Source: Polytrichum commune | Taxonomy: Eukaryota; Streptophyta; Polytrichopsida; Polytrichales; Polytrichaceae | Assembly: GCA_950295325.1 (NCBI GenBank) | Contig: OX485805.1 | Span: 21,563,501-21,627,500, forward strand | Direction of reading: 5' to 3' | Length of the DNA: 64,000 nt | In this document: piece by piece, positions 10,747 through 23,461 of the stretch | Layout of the letters: each line of letters begins with the position of its first letter | Position numbering within the stretch: position 1 is the stretch's first letter | Notes under the pieces: generated by a model | Databases searched by the model: none | The model's input: only the letters and a program-made list of their open reading frames with translations | Told to the model about the DNA's origin: nothing | Translations under genes and position numbers: made by a program

Positions 10747-11095
10747 CTTTCTCTTTCTCTAGTTTTTGGGCGAAGCCCTGCTTCAATGTAATTAGGAAAA
10801 AATCCTTTAGCATGTATTCTCAATGGCTTAAGACAAGGGCTTGATAAACTCCTCTACTCTCTCTCTTCTTCTAATGTTTGGGCGAAGCCCTGCTTCAATG
10901 TAGTTAGGAAAAAATCCTTTAGCATACATTCTCAATGGCCTAAAAGAAAGGCTTGAGAACCTCCTCTACTCTCTCTTCCTCTAATGCTTGGGCGAAGCCC
11001 TGCTTCAATGTAGTTAGGAAAAAATCCTTTAACATGCATTCTCAATGGCCTAAAAGAAAGGCTTGAGAACCTCCTATATTCTCTCTCCTAGTTAG
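10747..11095 (+). repeat. Three tandem ~110 bp units
   Basis: GGGCGAAGCCCTGCTTCAAT starts at 10768, 10880 and 10990 (periods 112 and 110). Each unit carries CCTTTAGCAT or a variant and ATTCTCAATGGC and ends in a CTCTCT-rich stretch. The layout (promoter-like 10400-10740, repeats, then a T-rich end) would fit a solo LTR, but no terminal boundaries or target duplication were found. Confidence 0.8.
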
Positions 11096-11439
11096 AATGT
11101 GTGTTTATTAACACACCAACAAAATGATTATTTCTTTTGTAGAGGTAGGTTGGATGGTAGAGTTTTGAGTAGAGGCATTATAGACCTCATCTGCCAATGC
11201 CCTGAAGGCTTAGTTCAAAAGCTAGAAAAAGATACTTATCATTTTTCTCTTAGAGAGATTTTCTATAGCTATCCATAGCCGTTTCCCATTTGTGATTTGG
11301 TTAAGATGACAATTAGTTATAGATTTTCAAAGATGGAGTAGAAAAAATTGGGTGGTCTTGTGGGTAGCGGCTGCTGGATCAGACCTGCAAGCCCAATAGG
11401 AATTTTAATTCCAAGAAGTTATATTTTTCCCAAGTAGAA

Positions 11440-11800
11440 CTTTTGTGTAGCTTTCCAAAATGGCTTAGAACATTTGATTTGAGCATGATTTGAATTAGAT
11501 ATGAATTGTGCAAGATGGGACACATAGTTTGAGAACTTTTGGTTGACTGCTGCATTACAGAGGATCTGCTGGGTTCACTTCGGCTTACCTTTCTAATCAC
11601 ATATTTTTATCAAATAAATCTTTTTAATATCTCTCCAGGGTCATATAGAACGTTTGATTTGACTAAGATTTGAATTAGATATGAATTGTTGAAGGCGAGA
11701 TACATAGTTTAAGCCTTCTTGATTGACTGCTGTGTTACAAGGAGTCTGCTGAATTTCCATTAGCTTAACCTGCTGATGTCATAATTTTCCTAGTTAGAAC
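11440..11800 (+). repeat. Two tandem ~180 bp units
   Basis: TTTGAATTAGATATGAATTG and its surroundings (TAGAAC, ACATAGTTT, TTGACTGCTG, GTCTGCTG or ATCTGCTG) occur twice, with the TAGAA starts at 11466 and 11646. The copies are clearly diverged. Confidence 0.7.
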
Positions 11801-14283
11801 ATATTCATAGATTTCCAATGGTATAAGAAAAGCCTAGACCCAAGTAGCAAAGAATGTGCTATGAATTTTTGAAGTTAGAAGTTAGATAGGTGGGTTGGAA
11901 GGGTCGGTTGAATCGACCTCACACTTCCAACCCTCATAACTTTTGCATTTCTTATCCGATTCAAGTGATTTTTAGATCATTGGGAAGATAATTAGGTGTA
12001 ATAAGTATAAATATTATTCTTAGGATTAAATTACAGTGCAGAATAAATACTTTATATTTTAATTGTTAACTAAGGTACGCTTACTACCAAACTAGTTACA
12101 AAGAAGGAGGCAAGGTCGACGCTAGGGAAGTGGAGCAAGGAAGGAAGTAGCGGCTCGGCCTACATCGAGCCCAAATCAACCGAGGAAAATTGAGGTAAAT
12201 TTACTAACGCTAGCCTTCCATTTAGGGTTGGAGGGAGCGCGGCTAAGGTACGCATCTATAAACCCACTCACCTATCTCGTAAGGTCAAGTGGCTTGACCA
12301 CTTGACCGCCAAGGGAATATCCAACTCCATTGTTTTCGGGGCCCTTGGTATGTTTTGTGGTAGTAGCTTCATTTATTAGCAAGTTTCGTGTGTGGTAAGT
12401 CGGATTAATCACCGACACGACCACTCTTAATGTTATTGGTGGAAATGTGGGGTTAATGACCCGCGAATCCACTATTATGTTGTTGGCCCCATAGATTGGG
12501 AGTAATGGCCCCAATTTATGAAGATTGCGCAACAGGTTGAACTTACAGGTCGCCCGTCACCCTGGTCCCATTGAGTTGCATTTCGTGGTCTATCCAGTGT
12601 AAACACATTTAACAATCAAAACATACAAAATAAATCGTAAACCCTTGTTGGCAAGAGATCCGAATCGGAAACTTAACTCGGTAGAGTGACACCACCCTTC
12701 GAACCATTGATGTCCGAAGGGTTTGAGATGTTACTCGACCTTCAAAGGACCTGCACGAGGCCTTAGAAGGTTCCGAGGTAAGGGGTGCACCAACCAGGTA
12801 AGGGGTGATGCCTAATATGTTAATGTAGTGAGTTAGGATGTGCAAACAAAAGTAAGTAATTAAAAAGGAATTTGTGTGAAGGGTAGGACTTAGGCCAAAT
12901 TCCTCCGCTTAGAAAACTAAATAGAACTAAATAAATAAATAAGAAGAATTGAATGGTCCATCAAATTGTCGTTATTCCGTTCGTTGAGTTAGGGTGGTAT
13001 GAGTCACACCCGGTTGGGTGTGTCAGAACCATCCCAATTCATAAATTAGGATTGTCTTGGTTTCAAGGCTGGTGCGTCTGCGCGTAGAATAGGTTGTAGG
13101 TTAAGGTTAGAACTAGATATGAATTTGGTTAGTAGAGTTTAGAGCCACACTAGTAAAAAACTAAGGCCCAACCTCCGGAGGTACTACAACGCATATTTAA
13201 TCTCCCTTAAGAATCTAACTACTCACGTTATACACCTATCATCCGGGTTCGGCTTGGGCACCTGCAAGTGCAGGCTACCTTCACCGAAGGGCTTGTGTGA
13301 TACTTTTAGGCTCCCTCGAAAGGGGGTGGCCCAAAAGTACCACATAATTGGTATATGTCCATTCATGTTAGGGTTTGCATTTGGGATCTAGGTTTTTATA
13401 AACCAGAGTTTTAGTCTTTGGATTGTAGCTAAGGTGTTGTACTCATGTATTTGTTTGTTTGATGCAATTTTTGAGAGATTGCAATATCTTGTTTGCACAT
13501 TGGACAGAAGGTGACATGTTCAAAACCCTAAGCATAGATTGGACTTCTTTCAAACCTTCTTGTAGGGCACTTGTGACATCATCATCAGTGGCAATTAATG
13601 TGTAATCTCATAGATTGCAAGCAAGTTCACCCTTAACAAGAGGATGGAGGCTAGCCCATACATTCTTCATTTCCTTTCGTGGCCAACCTTCTCCTTATTG
13701 AGACAAAAGAGAGGAGAAGGTGGTTACAAACAATAACCAACTTGAATTAGCAATATCATAGATGTCTAGCAGCTTGGGCACCTTTTGCCTCATACTTAAT
13801 TAAAGTGCGAAAGTAAGTTGATCAGTCAGGTTGGGTATGCATGTGTCAACTAGCTTCTCTCGTCTTCTCAAATCCGGGCCCACCTACCAACCTCCTCCTC
13901 CAAATTGAAACCTCCAAATTCTAGTAGGCCACCGGAATATGGTGGGATGGCGGCTTCTACTTATCTACATCAGAACACCTCCGACCCACTATTATCTAGA
14001 ATGTAGTGGACAAATGGCCTACATGGAAACTCACCCTAACTCGGAGATTCAGAGGAGGATCCCATCCTCTGCTGCAAAGTGGAATTCACAATCTATGCAA
14101 ACACCTAGTCTGTCAGCAAATTCACAGTTTCTAGCACTGGACAATATTATTTAGCCACTGCAATAACTCCAGATTCAAGACTCCGTACTCAAGAGAAAAC
14201 TCTCCAGAGAATGGTGATGAATCAAAGCTGCTTGCCTGCCTACATGAATCAAACGGACTCAGTGTCCAGGGAGCTTTTTGGGC
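11801..14283. other. Gene-poor stretch with unclassified repeat-like DNA
   Basis: No gene was recognised. The blocks 12240-12850 and 13000-13400 have the look of LTR or retroelement leader sequence, but no terminal repeat pair or protein motif confirms this. Confidence 0.4.
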
Positions 14284-14490
14284 ATATCCGGTCGAGATCC
14301 CAGTGTTTCCAAGTCCAACTAGCTACATCTTCACATCTTTCGGATTTTCTTCATTAATTTGAGGCATATTCTATAATTTCCTCTGAATTGATGGGTAGTT
14401 TTCCTGAAGTCTTGAACTTCAACTAGTTTTTTTTCAAACTCAACCTGTTCATCTGTAACTAGCATCTGGTTCTCCATTCTCTGTAACTGA
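14284..14490 (+). repeat. Second copy of the HAD-TC intron repeat
   Basis: It matches about 4095-4285 in the same orientation, with AGTGTTTCCAAGTCCAA, GAAGTCTTGAAC and CATCTGTAACTAGC as landmarks. No cyclase exon is found next to it. Confidence 0.65.
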
Positions 14491-14577
14491 ATGGACTTCA
14501 TGCAGATGGAAACCATGAAGATTTTTCTTGGCAGGCATGAGGACCCGATCGGTTAACCTAAAGTTGCCCATGGGAAA

Positions 14578-14690
14578 CAATTCCCTATGACAATTGTCAT
14601 AGGGAACGTCATACATTGTCATGCATTGTCATAGGGAATGTCATACATTGTCATGCATTCCGTATGGAAAACAATTGTCATAGATGTCAA
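14578..14690 (+). repeat. Short tandem repeats with CATTGTCAT core
   Basis: Copies of GTCATAGGGAAYGTCATACA and ATTGTCATGCATT alternate and partly pair as hairpins. Confidence 0.65.
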
Positions 14691-17600
14691 AGATGCATGG
14701 TTGAGGTCATCACCCAAAAAGCTCTGAAAGGGGGCAGTACCTCACCGCCATAGAGAATCTTTATTCATGCCGTCTTCCAAGGGAGCCGGCATTTATATCT
14801 ACCTTTCATTTTGGGACAGAAATTAGGTTAACGAGCCGCTAGGGGCCTAAGGCCCACCGCTGGTGGGAGAAGAAGTCCGCAAGGAAGTTGGCAAAGCAAG
14901 AAGTTGACGAATTTCAACCTTCGTACCGAATGGAAAATCATGAGGGACCAACTCCCAAAAAAATCCCATTAAATTAAAGGATAACTCTAATCTGCGAAAC
15001 TCAATATACATGCAGGTACTTAAATTATATTGTAGCCTTCTCATCACACACCTATTATTCAACAAAATGAGCTCATGCACCTTGAGTAAACCGATCTAGA
15101 AGTAATCCCATCCATAAGCATAGAAAATTGCACAAAGTACTAATGGATTACTACTATGTTGTAAAAATTCATGCTCCCAACATCACCACAGCCAGGCACA
15201 ACATGTTAGTTTACTTGGCTCCTGCAAATCATGTGAAAAGTTTATAAATATTAATCTTCTTACCTCAAGTGTTAAGAACCTTGTAGGTTTGGACTTAAAT
15301 GATTTTATTTCAAAACTTGTTTCAAAAATTATTACGAGTTACATATCCTACAAAAAGTAGGCGCAAAGCTAAAAATGTCCATTGATGGTCCATTTACCTG
15401 AGGGCTAATATTGTTTCCATTTGTAAGGTACAAAAAAATAAGAACATTTAAAAATTATGCATCACCCACAAGATTGATACTAGAACCCTAAATCCTAAAA
15501 ATCTCAAAAGTATACACTTGCCTCTCCCTGCTTATCAACTTCAGCCTTGCACTCTTGAAGAAGAGGTTGTTGTGCATCCACCTTCGCCTTTTTTCTTACA
15601 TTCGATCAACTTCTAAAGCCTCTGTGACAGGTGAAAATTGGTCAAGAAAATCGAATGGTCTTTTTGAAACTGGGGTTGACATGATCACAAAATGCATATA
15701 ATAACAACATTGAGTGAGAATTATCCTATCAAATTCACTTGCATGTTATTTTTTACGATTAGATTGTCAGATAACCAGCCCAAAATCCAAAAAAAAAAAA
15801 AGTGCAGAGTTCGCCATACTTTGTTTGTCCTACTTGACATTCTTTTTTTATGGGATTGAAAATGAAGATTTCCCAAAGTTCACATTATTGAATGAAGATA
15901 CTTTTGTTCTTGTCCTTGATCCAAAAATTGAAGTTGATGTGAAATTTGTACTCTTAAACCATGAGCTAATGCCCTCAAATTTAACAATCTATTCAATTTT
16001 AAGGATCAACATATATAATCTACATATATAAAAAAACAAAAAAAAACAACAACAACAACATGATAGGAAGAAACGATATTTTTGTTATTTATTTGTAAAT
16101 TTTCTCTTGAACATCCAATACAAAGGGTCGACTGATGGGCGGCCCCTCATAATATTATAGCTTCGGAAAGGCTCGGATTGGTATATGCATATTAGTTGTT
16201 TCTCCTTTCTATTAGCTAGATATTTTTGTGTAGTGATATAGACAACTCCATATTAAAATGTTGTGCAAATGGAACATATAATCTTGCGTCGTCTTTTATT
16301 TTGAGAGGTGGAGACTGGGCGTGTTGACGTAGTCGCATGTGTGGTAATATCGTTGGCCTACATACACTCGTCCATTGTCTTTGGCATGAATTATGCAATG
16401 TAATGAGTATTAAGAATTATATCCAATGTAACGATGAAACACAAATGCAGAATTATAGACGTGATAACCGAGGTGTACCTGCAGATTATAGTGTAGATGC
16501 TCAGGGACCGCGTTTCCCGTTTTTTGGACGAGAAATTCATGCAGGAGCTAGAACCGACGCATCATCGGACCCCGGAGTAAGATTTGGATTTGCAACTGGG
16601 GAAATAGGGGCCAGTGGATCGATTTGCATCTTGATGTTTTCTTCCTTCATTACACACAATATAGATTTTGCATGATCGTAGGACAGATCGGATCATGTTG
16701 TAGTGTTGGTGATTCCAAATTTATGGTAAAAATAGAATATTTGATGTGGCGTCAAATATCCAAAGACGACGGTCTTAAATATTGTCTTGGCTCTCCAAGC
16801 TGGGAGCGTGGCTGCGATGTTTACGTATTGGACATGAAACACGTCTAGAAGCACCTTCAAATAATCTGAGGAAGAGGTGCATTTAGGAAATTACAGTGGT
16901 AATGACATGTATATGGAAGGATACAAAATTGTTTGGTAATTAAAAAAATGATAATGCATGATGCAATGAGTGTTCGAAACAATGAATGTAGTCATGGGTC
17001 TTATCAAAATCCTTCCGATATTCTGCATACACTGTAACGAACTGATTAACCTCTCACAGAGTGTCGAAACTAGATGGGTTCAAGAAATTTTTGTAGCCAC
17101 AAACATCTAGGAATCGTCGTTGCGCTTCGGTGGGATAAATTTTTTTTACATTGTGTGGTTTCTTTGGAATTTTTTTCTGGCGACTCCGCCTTGAGTTTGA
17201 AAGCAGGCGGGAATAGTTGATTGCAGGACCACCTCTGTTAGCATTGGTGGCTACCATTCTGAGCACTGCGCATGAAACGTATGTTTCAGGACATTTGCAG
17301 CACCAAATTATAGAAGGTATAACAATCGCTATGGATTTATAATTACGAAATCATATGGCGTTTTATGATGCTGAAGGATCTCAATTCGTTAATTCAACAC
17401 AATGAAATGTAGCCTTATTATTTTGGTGGCCCAAAACCACCACTTTACTATCGACAACCAATATTAATTGACATATTAGTTTCTTTCAAAACATATGCAT
17501 TATATGACTTATATGGGCGATTAGTTATATGAAAATTTTGTAAAATCCATAAAATCACAATTACATTGAAAGCTTGGAACTACATTATTTTTTACAAAAA

Positions 17601-18429
17601 TAAAACATTGTCAGAAAAGACGAAGACAGACAAAAATTCTCACCAAAAAAAATCTACGAACGCAGATATATTCTTTTAACTTTGTAAGAATACGGGGAAG
17701 ATTGTCGTTGTATGCGAAGTCTGAGAAGATTTAAGCTTATATAGATGACTATATAGTCGACCATTACAGTGCATGTTAAGCCGTTCTTCAACTTTCACTT
17801 CGTGAACAAAGTTGAATGATGGACATGCAACTTAAATAAAACAATTTTTTAACTTACAATCTATGGGTTGAATGTATATGTTGTATTTTTTTCGTCTGAG
17901 AAGCTTTGAAAGTACATTATAGATTGCAAAAGATAACTTTTCTATGGATTCACAAACGTAATTGTTAGTGAAGAATCTATCACAGATTGAAGTCATGGTA
18001 ATCTCAACCAGTTCAGTGCATGGTGGAACACTGAAGCTATTCTTGCACTTACGGTTTATGAGCAAAGTTAGAGTATTAGACATGCAACTCAAGCAAATAA
18101 CTAGTTTAAATTATAAAAAACCTTTTTCGATATTCAATCGACCATTACTGGTCTTTTATTGAAATCTAATGAACTAAGTTCCAATGAGCCAAGTTCCAAT
18201 GAGGGATAGAAAGCCTCAGATGATGGACTAGAATAGGCAGATAAGGATTCTCGAAAGGTATTTTGTTATGAATATAAGGCACTTTCTTCCCATAAGAAAC
18301 CTTACTAACTATAGCATAAGAATTCACGACACCTACAATTCTCTTAGAATTTCATAAGTTTCTAAAAACATTGGTGCTCTAAAATTGTACGATCGTTTAA
18401 TGGTCAATATACTCCGTGCGGTCGAGTAT
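14691..18429. other. Gene-poor stretch
   Basis: No gene could be supported. An open frame at 16337-16675 (plus), with the segment GPRFPFFGREIHAG, and one at 16624-16848 match no family I know. 17760-17850 and 18010-18160 are weakly similar to each other. (AAC)n and A-rich runs occur near 16030-16060. Confidence 0.4.
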
Positions 18430-18890
18430 GATTGGTCACAACTTTGCCTAAAGTTGTTTTCCATGTCATCATCAAAGAAGTTCCAACCAATCACATGATG
18501 GCATGTGAAACATTCAGGCAAGAATTAATTAAGTAACATTTAATCCCCCACACGTTGGGTAGAAGATTCTGGAGTTACCCAATGTGTGGACAATTTATTT
18601 TGAAGTTGATCGAGAGGAATATAAGTTTGGCTTATGAGGTTGGATCATTGCAAGCTGAGAACCTACAATGCATTAGGTACTGTGATCTTCACTCGAACTA
18701 ATCTTTTGGCAAGGTACAGTCATATCATTTTTATCTCTACTTATTTCATGTTGACTTCTAATAATACCAAAACCCCTGAACAATATCCTCCATATATCAA
18801 GTGAAATGTAATTTCACAATAGAGATGCCAATTGGCATTTTTATATTCTAAAATAAACATCTAAATTCTATCTTCCTTGCCTACATGGAA
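18430..18890 (+). repeat. ~490 bp direct repeat, left copy
   Basis: It matches about 27322-27820 in the same orientation: TGATTGGTCACA, TTCCAACCAATCACATGAT, CATTGCAAGCTGAGAA, TTTTGGCAAGGTACAGTCA and CCCCTGAACAATATCC appear in the same order. The two copies lie on either side of the Plavaka-like transposase and its divergent partner gene. Confidence 0.8.
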
Positions 18891-19566
18891 ATTACTTGGT
18901 CCTATAATACACTTTCCATTTGAAAAATCTCCCCAGACACTGTTGTAGAAATAGCTGTGAAATTGAGTACTGAATGCATAGAGTCTTTACGTTGGATGGA
19001 TGACGGGTTCGCTTGTATACGATGATTCCCTCCCATCTAGAGTTGATTGTTTGCAATCAAGATTCTGAAACCCTGATTGTAAATTTGATTAGCAGGTCGA
19101 TCGTCATTTTCTCCTTCTGGAGACATTGACGAACCTGATGAGAGTACTCCCTCGCCACAAACATCAAACACAATGAAAAACATCTCAAACTCTCACATGC
19201 TAAATTTCAATGCCATGTCAATCACCAATTGAATTGGCATTGAGGTGAGGTTTGGAAGGTACAATAAATTCCATTGCATTAACACATCTATACTCAATGC
19301 CAACTCAATCGACAACAAAATTAGCATTGAATTATTCATCCATTGATTTGATACTATAAACACACTAGAAAATTTGGAATTTGAAATAATAGATGATTGA
19401 GTCAATATTAAGCTTTCCAGCTATTGATTTGGTGCTGTGAACATATTGGATTTTTTTGAAATATTATGAAACAATACTAAGTTGACACAAAATATAAGAA
19501 ATATTCAATGCAAACTTAGCATCTACTCAACAACAGTAAGAGTGCAGACTAGGCTATGCATCTTGC

Positions 19567-22290
19567 TCAAAACTTAAAGGAGTTTATAAAAAAAAAGCCT
19601 TCCTTGCTAAAATTCGGAAGCACATGAATGGCTTTAAGAATATTTTGAACATCAAGAATCATGTAAGATTCACACTTTCCTACGTTACTCTTGTTCCTTG
19701 CTTTACTAATTTGAAACTTAGTTTTAGGCCATATGAGTTGGGAACATTCAACTAGCCTACTAAGTTGAGTGGTAGGAACTTCTTCATACATTCTAGGAAA
19801 TGCTAAATCTTTAACAACTCGATTTTGGACTTCATCTTCAAAAGACACTTTGAAAATCAATCGAAGTTGACCATAATAGGTCAATTCAGACTCACCAGGT
19901 GCCTCGATCTGAATGGCAACACTGCTGAACCATGGTGAACCAAAAAATTTGCTTGTTGCTCATACATATTATGGCATGCTACCAAAGCAGTCACCAGGAC
20001 CGGCAGGGATGGCGATAGAAGTGAAAACATGAAGCACCTGTTCATGTCAAGAAATTAATCATCACCCAAACATGGATCATCCTAATAAAAGAAAAATTTT
20101 AATTAGCAAAAATTGCAAACTAAATACTTCAATTATAGCAAAGCTACATATAATAACATTGAACCGGTGTAAAGCATACCTCTCCACCTGTGAAATTGTT
20201 TTCAACTTTGAAGGTATTAAAAGTTTCATAGAAATTGGTTTGTAGCTGTGGTTGCCCATGAATGAGATTTTGAGCACTCCTGGATACAAAAAGTTGCGTG
20301 GACTCAAATGAAAATCCAAAAGCTGGATCCAACCATGAACTCTGCAAGTTGACTTTTGCTCCCCATAAAACATTCAAACCTGATTCCACAGCCTTCAAAC
20401 CCACAATACATTAAATAAATACCAGTCAAATTTGGAAACCGCTCTAGCTTTTATAATAACAAATGCCACACTTTAGCCAACTTCATACTCAAGACCAATA
20501 ATGACTTTCTGAACAATGATAGAATAAACCATATGATTGAAAACTTACTTGGTCTAGTGAAGTATATTTCTCTTTCTCTCTAGAGTTATCAAGCCCCTCC
20601 ATAGTGTCTTGCATCTTCCATAAGGCAACAAGTCTTTGATTATGTCGGGCAATTTGAGGAGTAGCTTGCCTCTTATTGCTACTTTTGTATCCAGCCTTCA
20701 TCAAAGTTGTATGCATTTGTTCATACATATTGGTATTATACTCCCATGGAAGTCCAGATCAGCAGATACAATCATTAAAATGTGACATGGCATGAATTTT
20801 CACTGTGTTAAATCCTGATTTTTGCCATTTCAACATGGCTCTCTTCATAGCTTGTACAGACCTGATTAGCCAAAGACATTTGAAGATTATCAATTTGTTA
20901 CTAAAAAATTAAAACACCTAGAACTTAATTCCATTAAACCTCAATTCCGTAAAATGGCCTTCCATGTGCCATTTGGAAGAGCATATGTGCAATTTTGGCA
21001 TCCGTTGAGAAACATTGTACCTTGAAAAACCTCCCAAAACCTTATAATTTTATTGACTTTTTGTACCCCAAAACATGCCATTTTGGCATTATAAAGCCGT
21101 TTCAACGGAATTGAGTATATTTCTTACAATCAAATTGTTTCATTTCTAAAAAACCTGAATTGCTAACAATATGACATGACCATAGCAAAAAAAACCAAAA
21201 CATACCTTATCATAAGCTCATCCATTTTGGCCAATGAATCTTGTGTGTGTTTTGGACTACGAGTAGCAACCTTGTACCATTGTAGAAACAATACAAAGGC
21301 TCTAATAACATCATCTTTGTAGATCCCGACAAGGCACAAAACAATCACCTGAAAATGATACAACAATAACAAAAACTTCAATACCAAAATGATATTCACT
21401 AACAAAATTTTTAGAAAGATGTTCAAAGTCCATGAAGGTAGTAAAAAACAAAAGCAAACCTGCATAATTGCTCGATGCTCAAACCCTGCAAAGTTTGCAT
21501 TTGATCCAAAGTATGCCCCCTTATCAGTTCCTAGAATCCTGGAAAAATAATAAATAAAAGTATCAATTAACAAACAACCAAACAATTATCATGTTTTTGA
21601 ATTGAAAACAATTTATTCAGAATCATACATTTTCTACAAAAAAAAAATGCAAATATGACATATTAATAAATTCAAGATAAAACAAACTTTAAATTAGGAA
21701 AATTCTAAGTAAATTAATGATATTTCACCCAAATAATTCTAGGGATATGAAATAAACACCTAAAATGAGCATAACGGGCCTCCTTTTTTATGACAAGTAG
21801 GCGTCGATCAAGCTCTTTGATTGCCCTTGAGTGCATAATATCACCATCACTTGCCATAGATCTCAAAATTCCTATAAGCATCTTGAATATACCAACATCT
21901 GTTTGATGGAGAACATCAACTTGAATGGCCAAGTAAGGATTGCCAAACTCAGTGTTTCCACCATTGAATCCCCAAAGAGCACACTACAATAAAACAAAGG
22001 AACTTATTTAGACCAAAATAGTCAAAGTACCATATTGGAAGTACCAAATCCATTGGAGAAAACATTGAATTATTTGAACACTTACAGGGATTGGATGCAA
22101 TGACCATTGCTTGGAGAGGGCAGCCACATCTTTCTTATCTCTTGTTTCCATCATGGCTTCGTACACCTCTTGCATATTTTTCTCTATGCGTACTGAATTT
22201 TTTTGATGAACATCTCGTAAAGAATCCTTTCCACACAAGCAGATGCTACAAGGAAATTTCCCCTGCTAATTTGAGAAGTTATTGACCTTT
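19567..22290 (-). pseudogene. Plavaka/CACTA-like transposase, broken
   Basis: Reading leftwards from about 22290, spliced segments give GNPYLAIQVDVLHQTDVGIF (about 21930), GAYFGSNANFAGFEHRAIMQ (about 21480), YKDDVIRAFVLFLQWYK, then KIHAMSHFNDC and NTNMYEQMHTTLMKAGYKSS with NKRQATPQ (about 20680). The order and spacing are those of fungal Plavaka transposases (DxLHxxDxG, AEWRxFMQ-like, KxHxxxHY, NTExxExLH, SNKR). The last part (19567-19884) fits the family's C-terminal region. Introns with normal splice sites separate the segments. An in-frame TGA after NDCIC (about 20763) and further stops near 19965-19985 break it. The N-terminal DDE part is not recognised, so the copy is also truncated. It would have been a cut-and-paste DNA transposase. 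Confidence 0.7.
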
Positions 22291-23461
22291 GGAGGTGAGC
22301 CACATGCGGTTCATTTTCTTCAAATTGGCTTGCTTTCGGCAGATGCATGGAATCCTTTCAGCTTGCCTTCCAAGCTAGTAGGAACTTACAATTGTAATGC
22401 TTAAGTTGCTTTGACCAACGGAAACTTCAAAGAGCATCATTTAGCTGGATTATTCTCTGGTTTTTGCTGAAGCTCCCTTACCCCTAAATATGAGTGTGTT
22501 ATTTGAACTTGGTTGAATGACTTTTGCTTGTTAGATCTACTATTTGTTTAATCAGAATCAATGCTTGTCATGTGGGTTTAAGAAATTCACATCTTATCTT
22601 ATCTTATCTGTAGTTGTGCTTCACGTCGGAAATTATCTTCACTTCTATGCCAAGCACAAATCAACCAGTGCAATTCTGGATTGTCCGCAGCACTTACTTA
22701 CTTTTTGTCCGGCCACCAATGACGCCTTAGTTCAAATAATGTGTGAGAGAGTAACAAGAAAGAAGCATTGACACATGCCATTCACACGATTTATGTAACG
22801 AGACTCTCTTTAAAGATGTGCTTGAAAGTATTATATGGTTTTACCGGCGTAATTTATACAATGATAAGCATAAATAAGGTGAAAATTGTGAAAACAGTGT
22901 TTGTGAGGATTTCATAAATGTTGTGTTTAAGCAGTCGTCCTAGAAATGACGTTGGAAGTCTGTGATAATGGTTGCAGGTTTCCACTTCGAAGATTCAGCT
23001 TCAATCTCAGCCTCCACGGCAGACGGCGCAAAGTTCCAAAACCTTTGTTTGAGGTTCATTTTCATTTTACATAGAAACTTCTAAGATTTACAAAATTCAT
23101 AGATTCGTGTAGAGTTTTTGTCTGTAGAGTTTTTGTCTGTAGAGTCTCTATTTGTAGGTGTGTTCTCATTCCCCGACTCCCCGAGTGGCCTCTTGGTGTG
23201 GCCTCTTGGTGTTGCCACAGACGTTTGGGTAAAAGTTAAGGTTGACAGTGAAATTCATATTAAGATATCTTCAAATGCGTTTTTCATTGCTTAGAGTTGC
23301 AACTATATCAACGTTGCCAATCACTCAAACTATGATGTTCGAGATGTGCCAAAAATTGTGTAATGCAATTTTGTGATTCTACATTCTGTAGGTCTTGTTT
23401 TCTAGGCCTCTTAAATATCATTGTTGGGCCTACGTTTCTGTAATTCTTTGATGTCCTGCAG
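22291..23461. other. Interval between two divergent transposon-like genes
   Basis: No coding region is supported. It could hold a shared bidirectional promoter, but no element is clear. A short tandem duplication (TAGAGTTTTTGTCTG) lies near 23110-23145. Confidence 0.4.

Noticed and set aside
10305-11095. Possible CRISPR-like regular repeats
   Set aside because: The units are contiguous and diverged with no unique spacers, and the context is a plant nuclear genome.
23100-23145. TAGAGTTTTTGTCTG tandem duplication as a regulatory array
   Set aside because: Only two to three short copies are present and nothing links them to a promoter.
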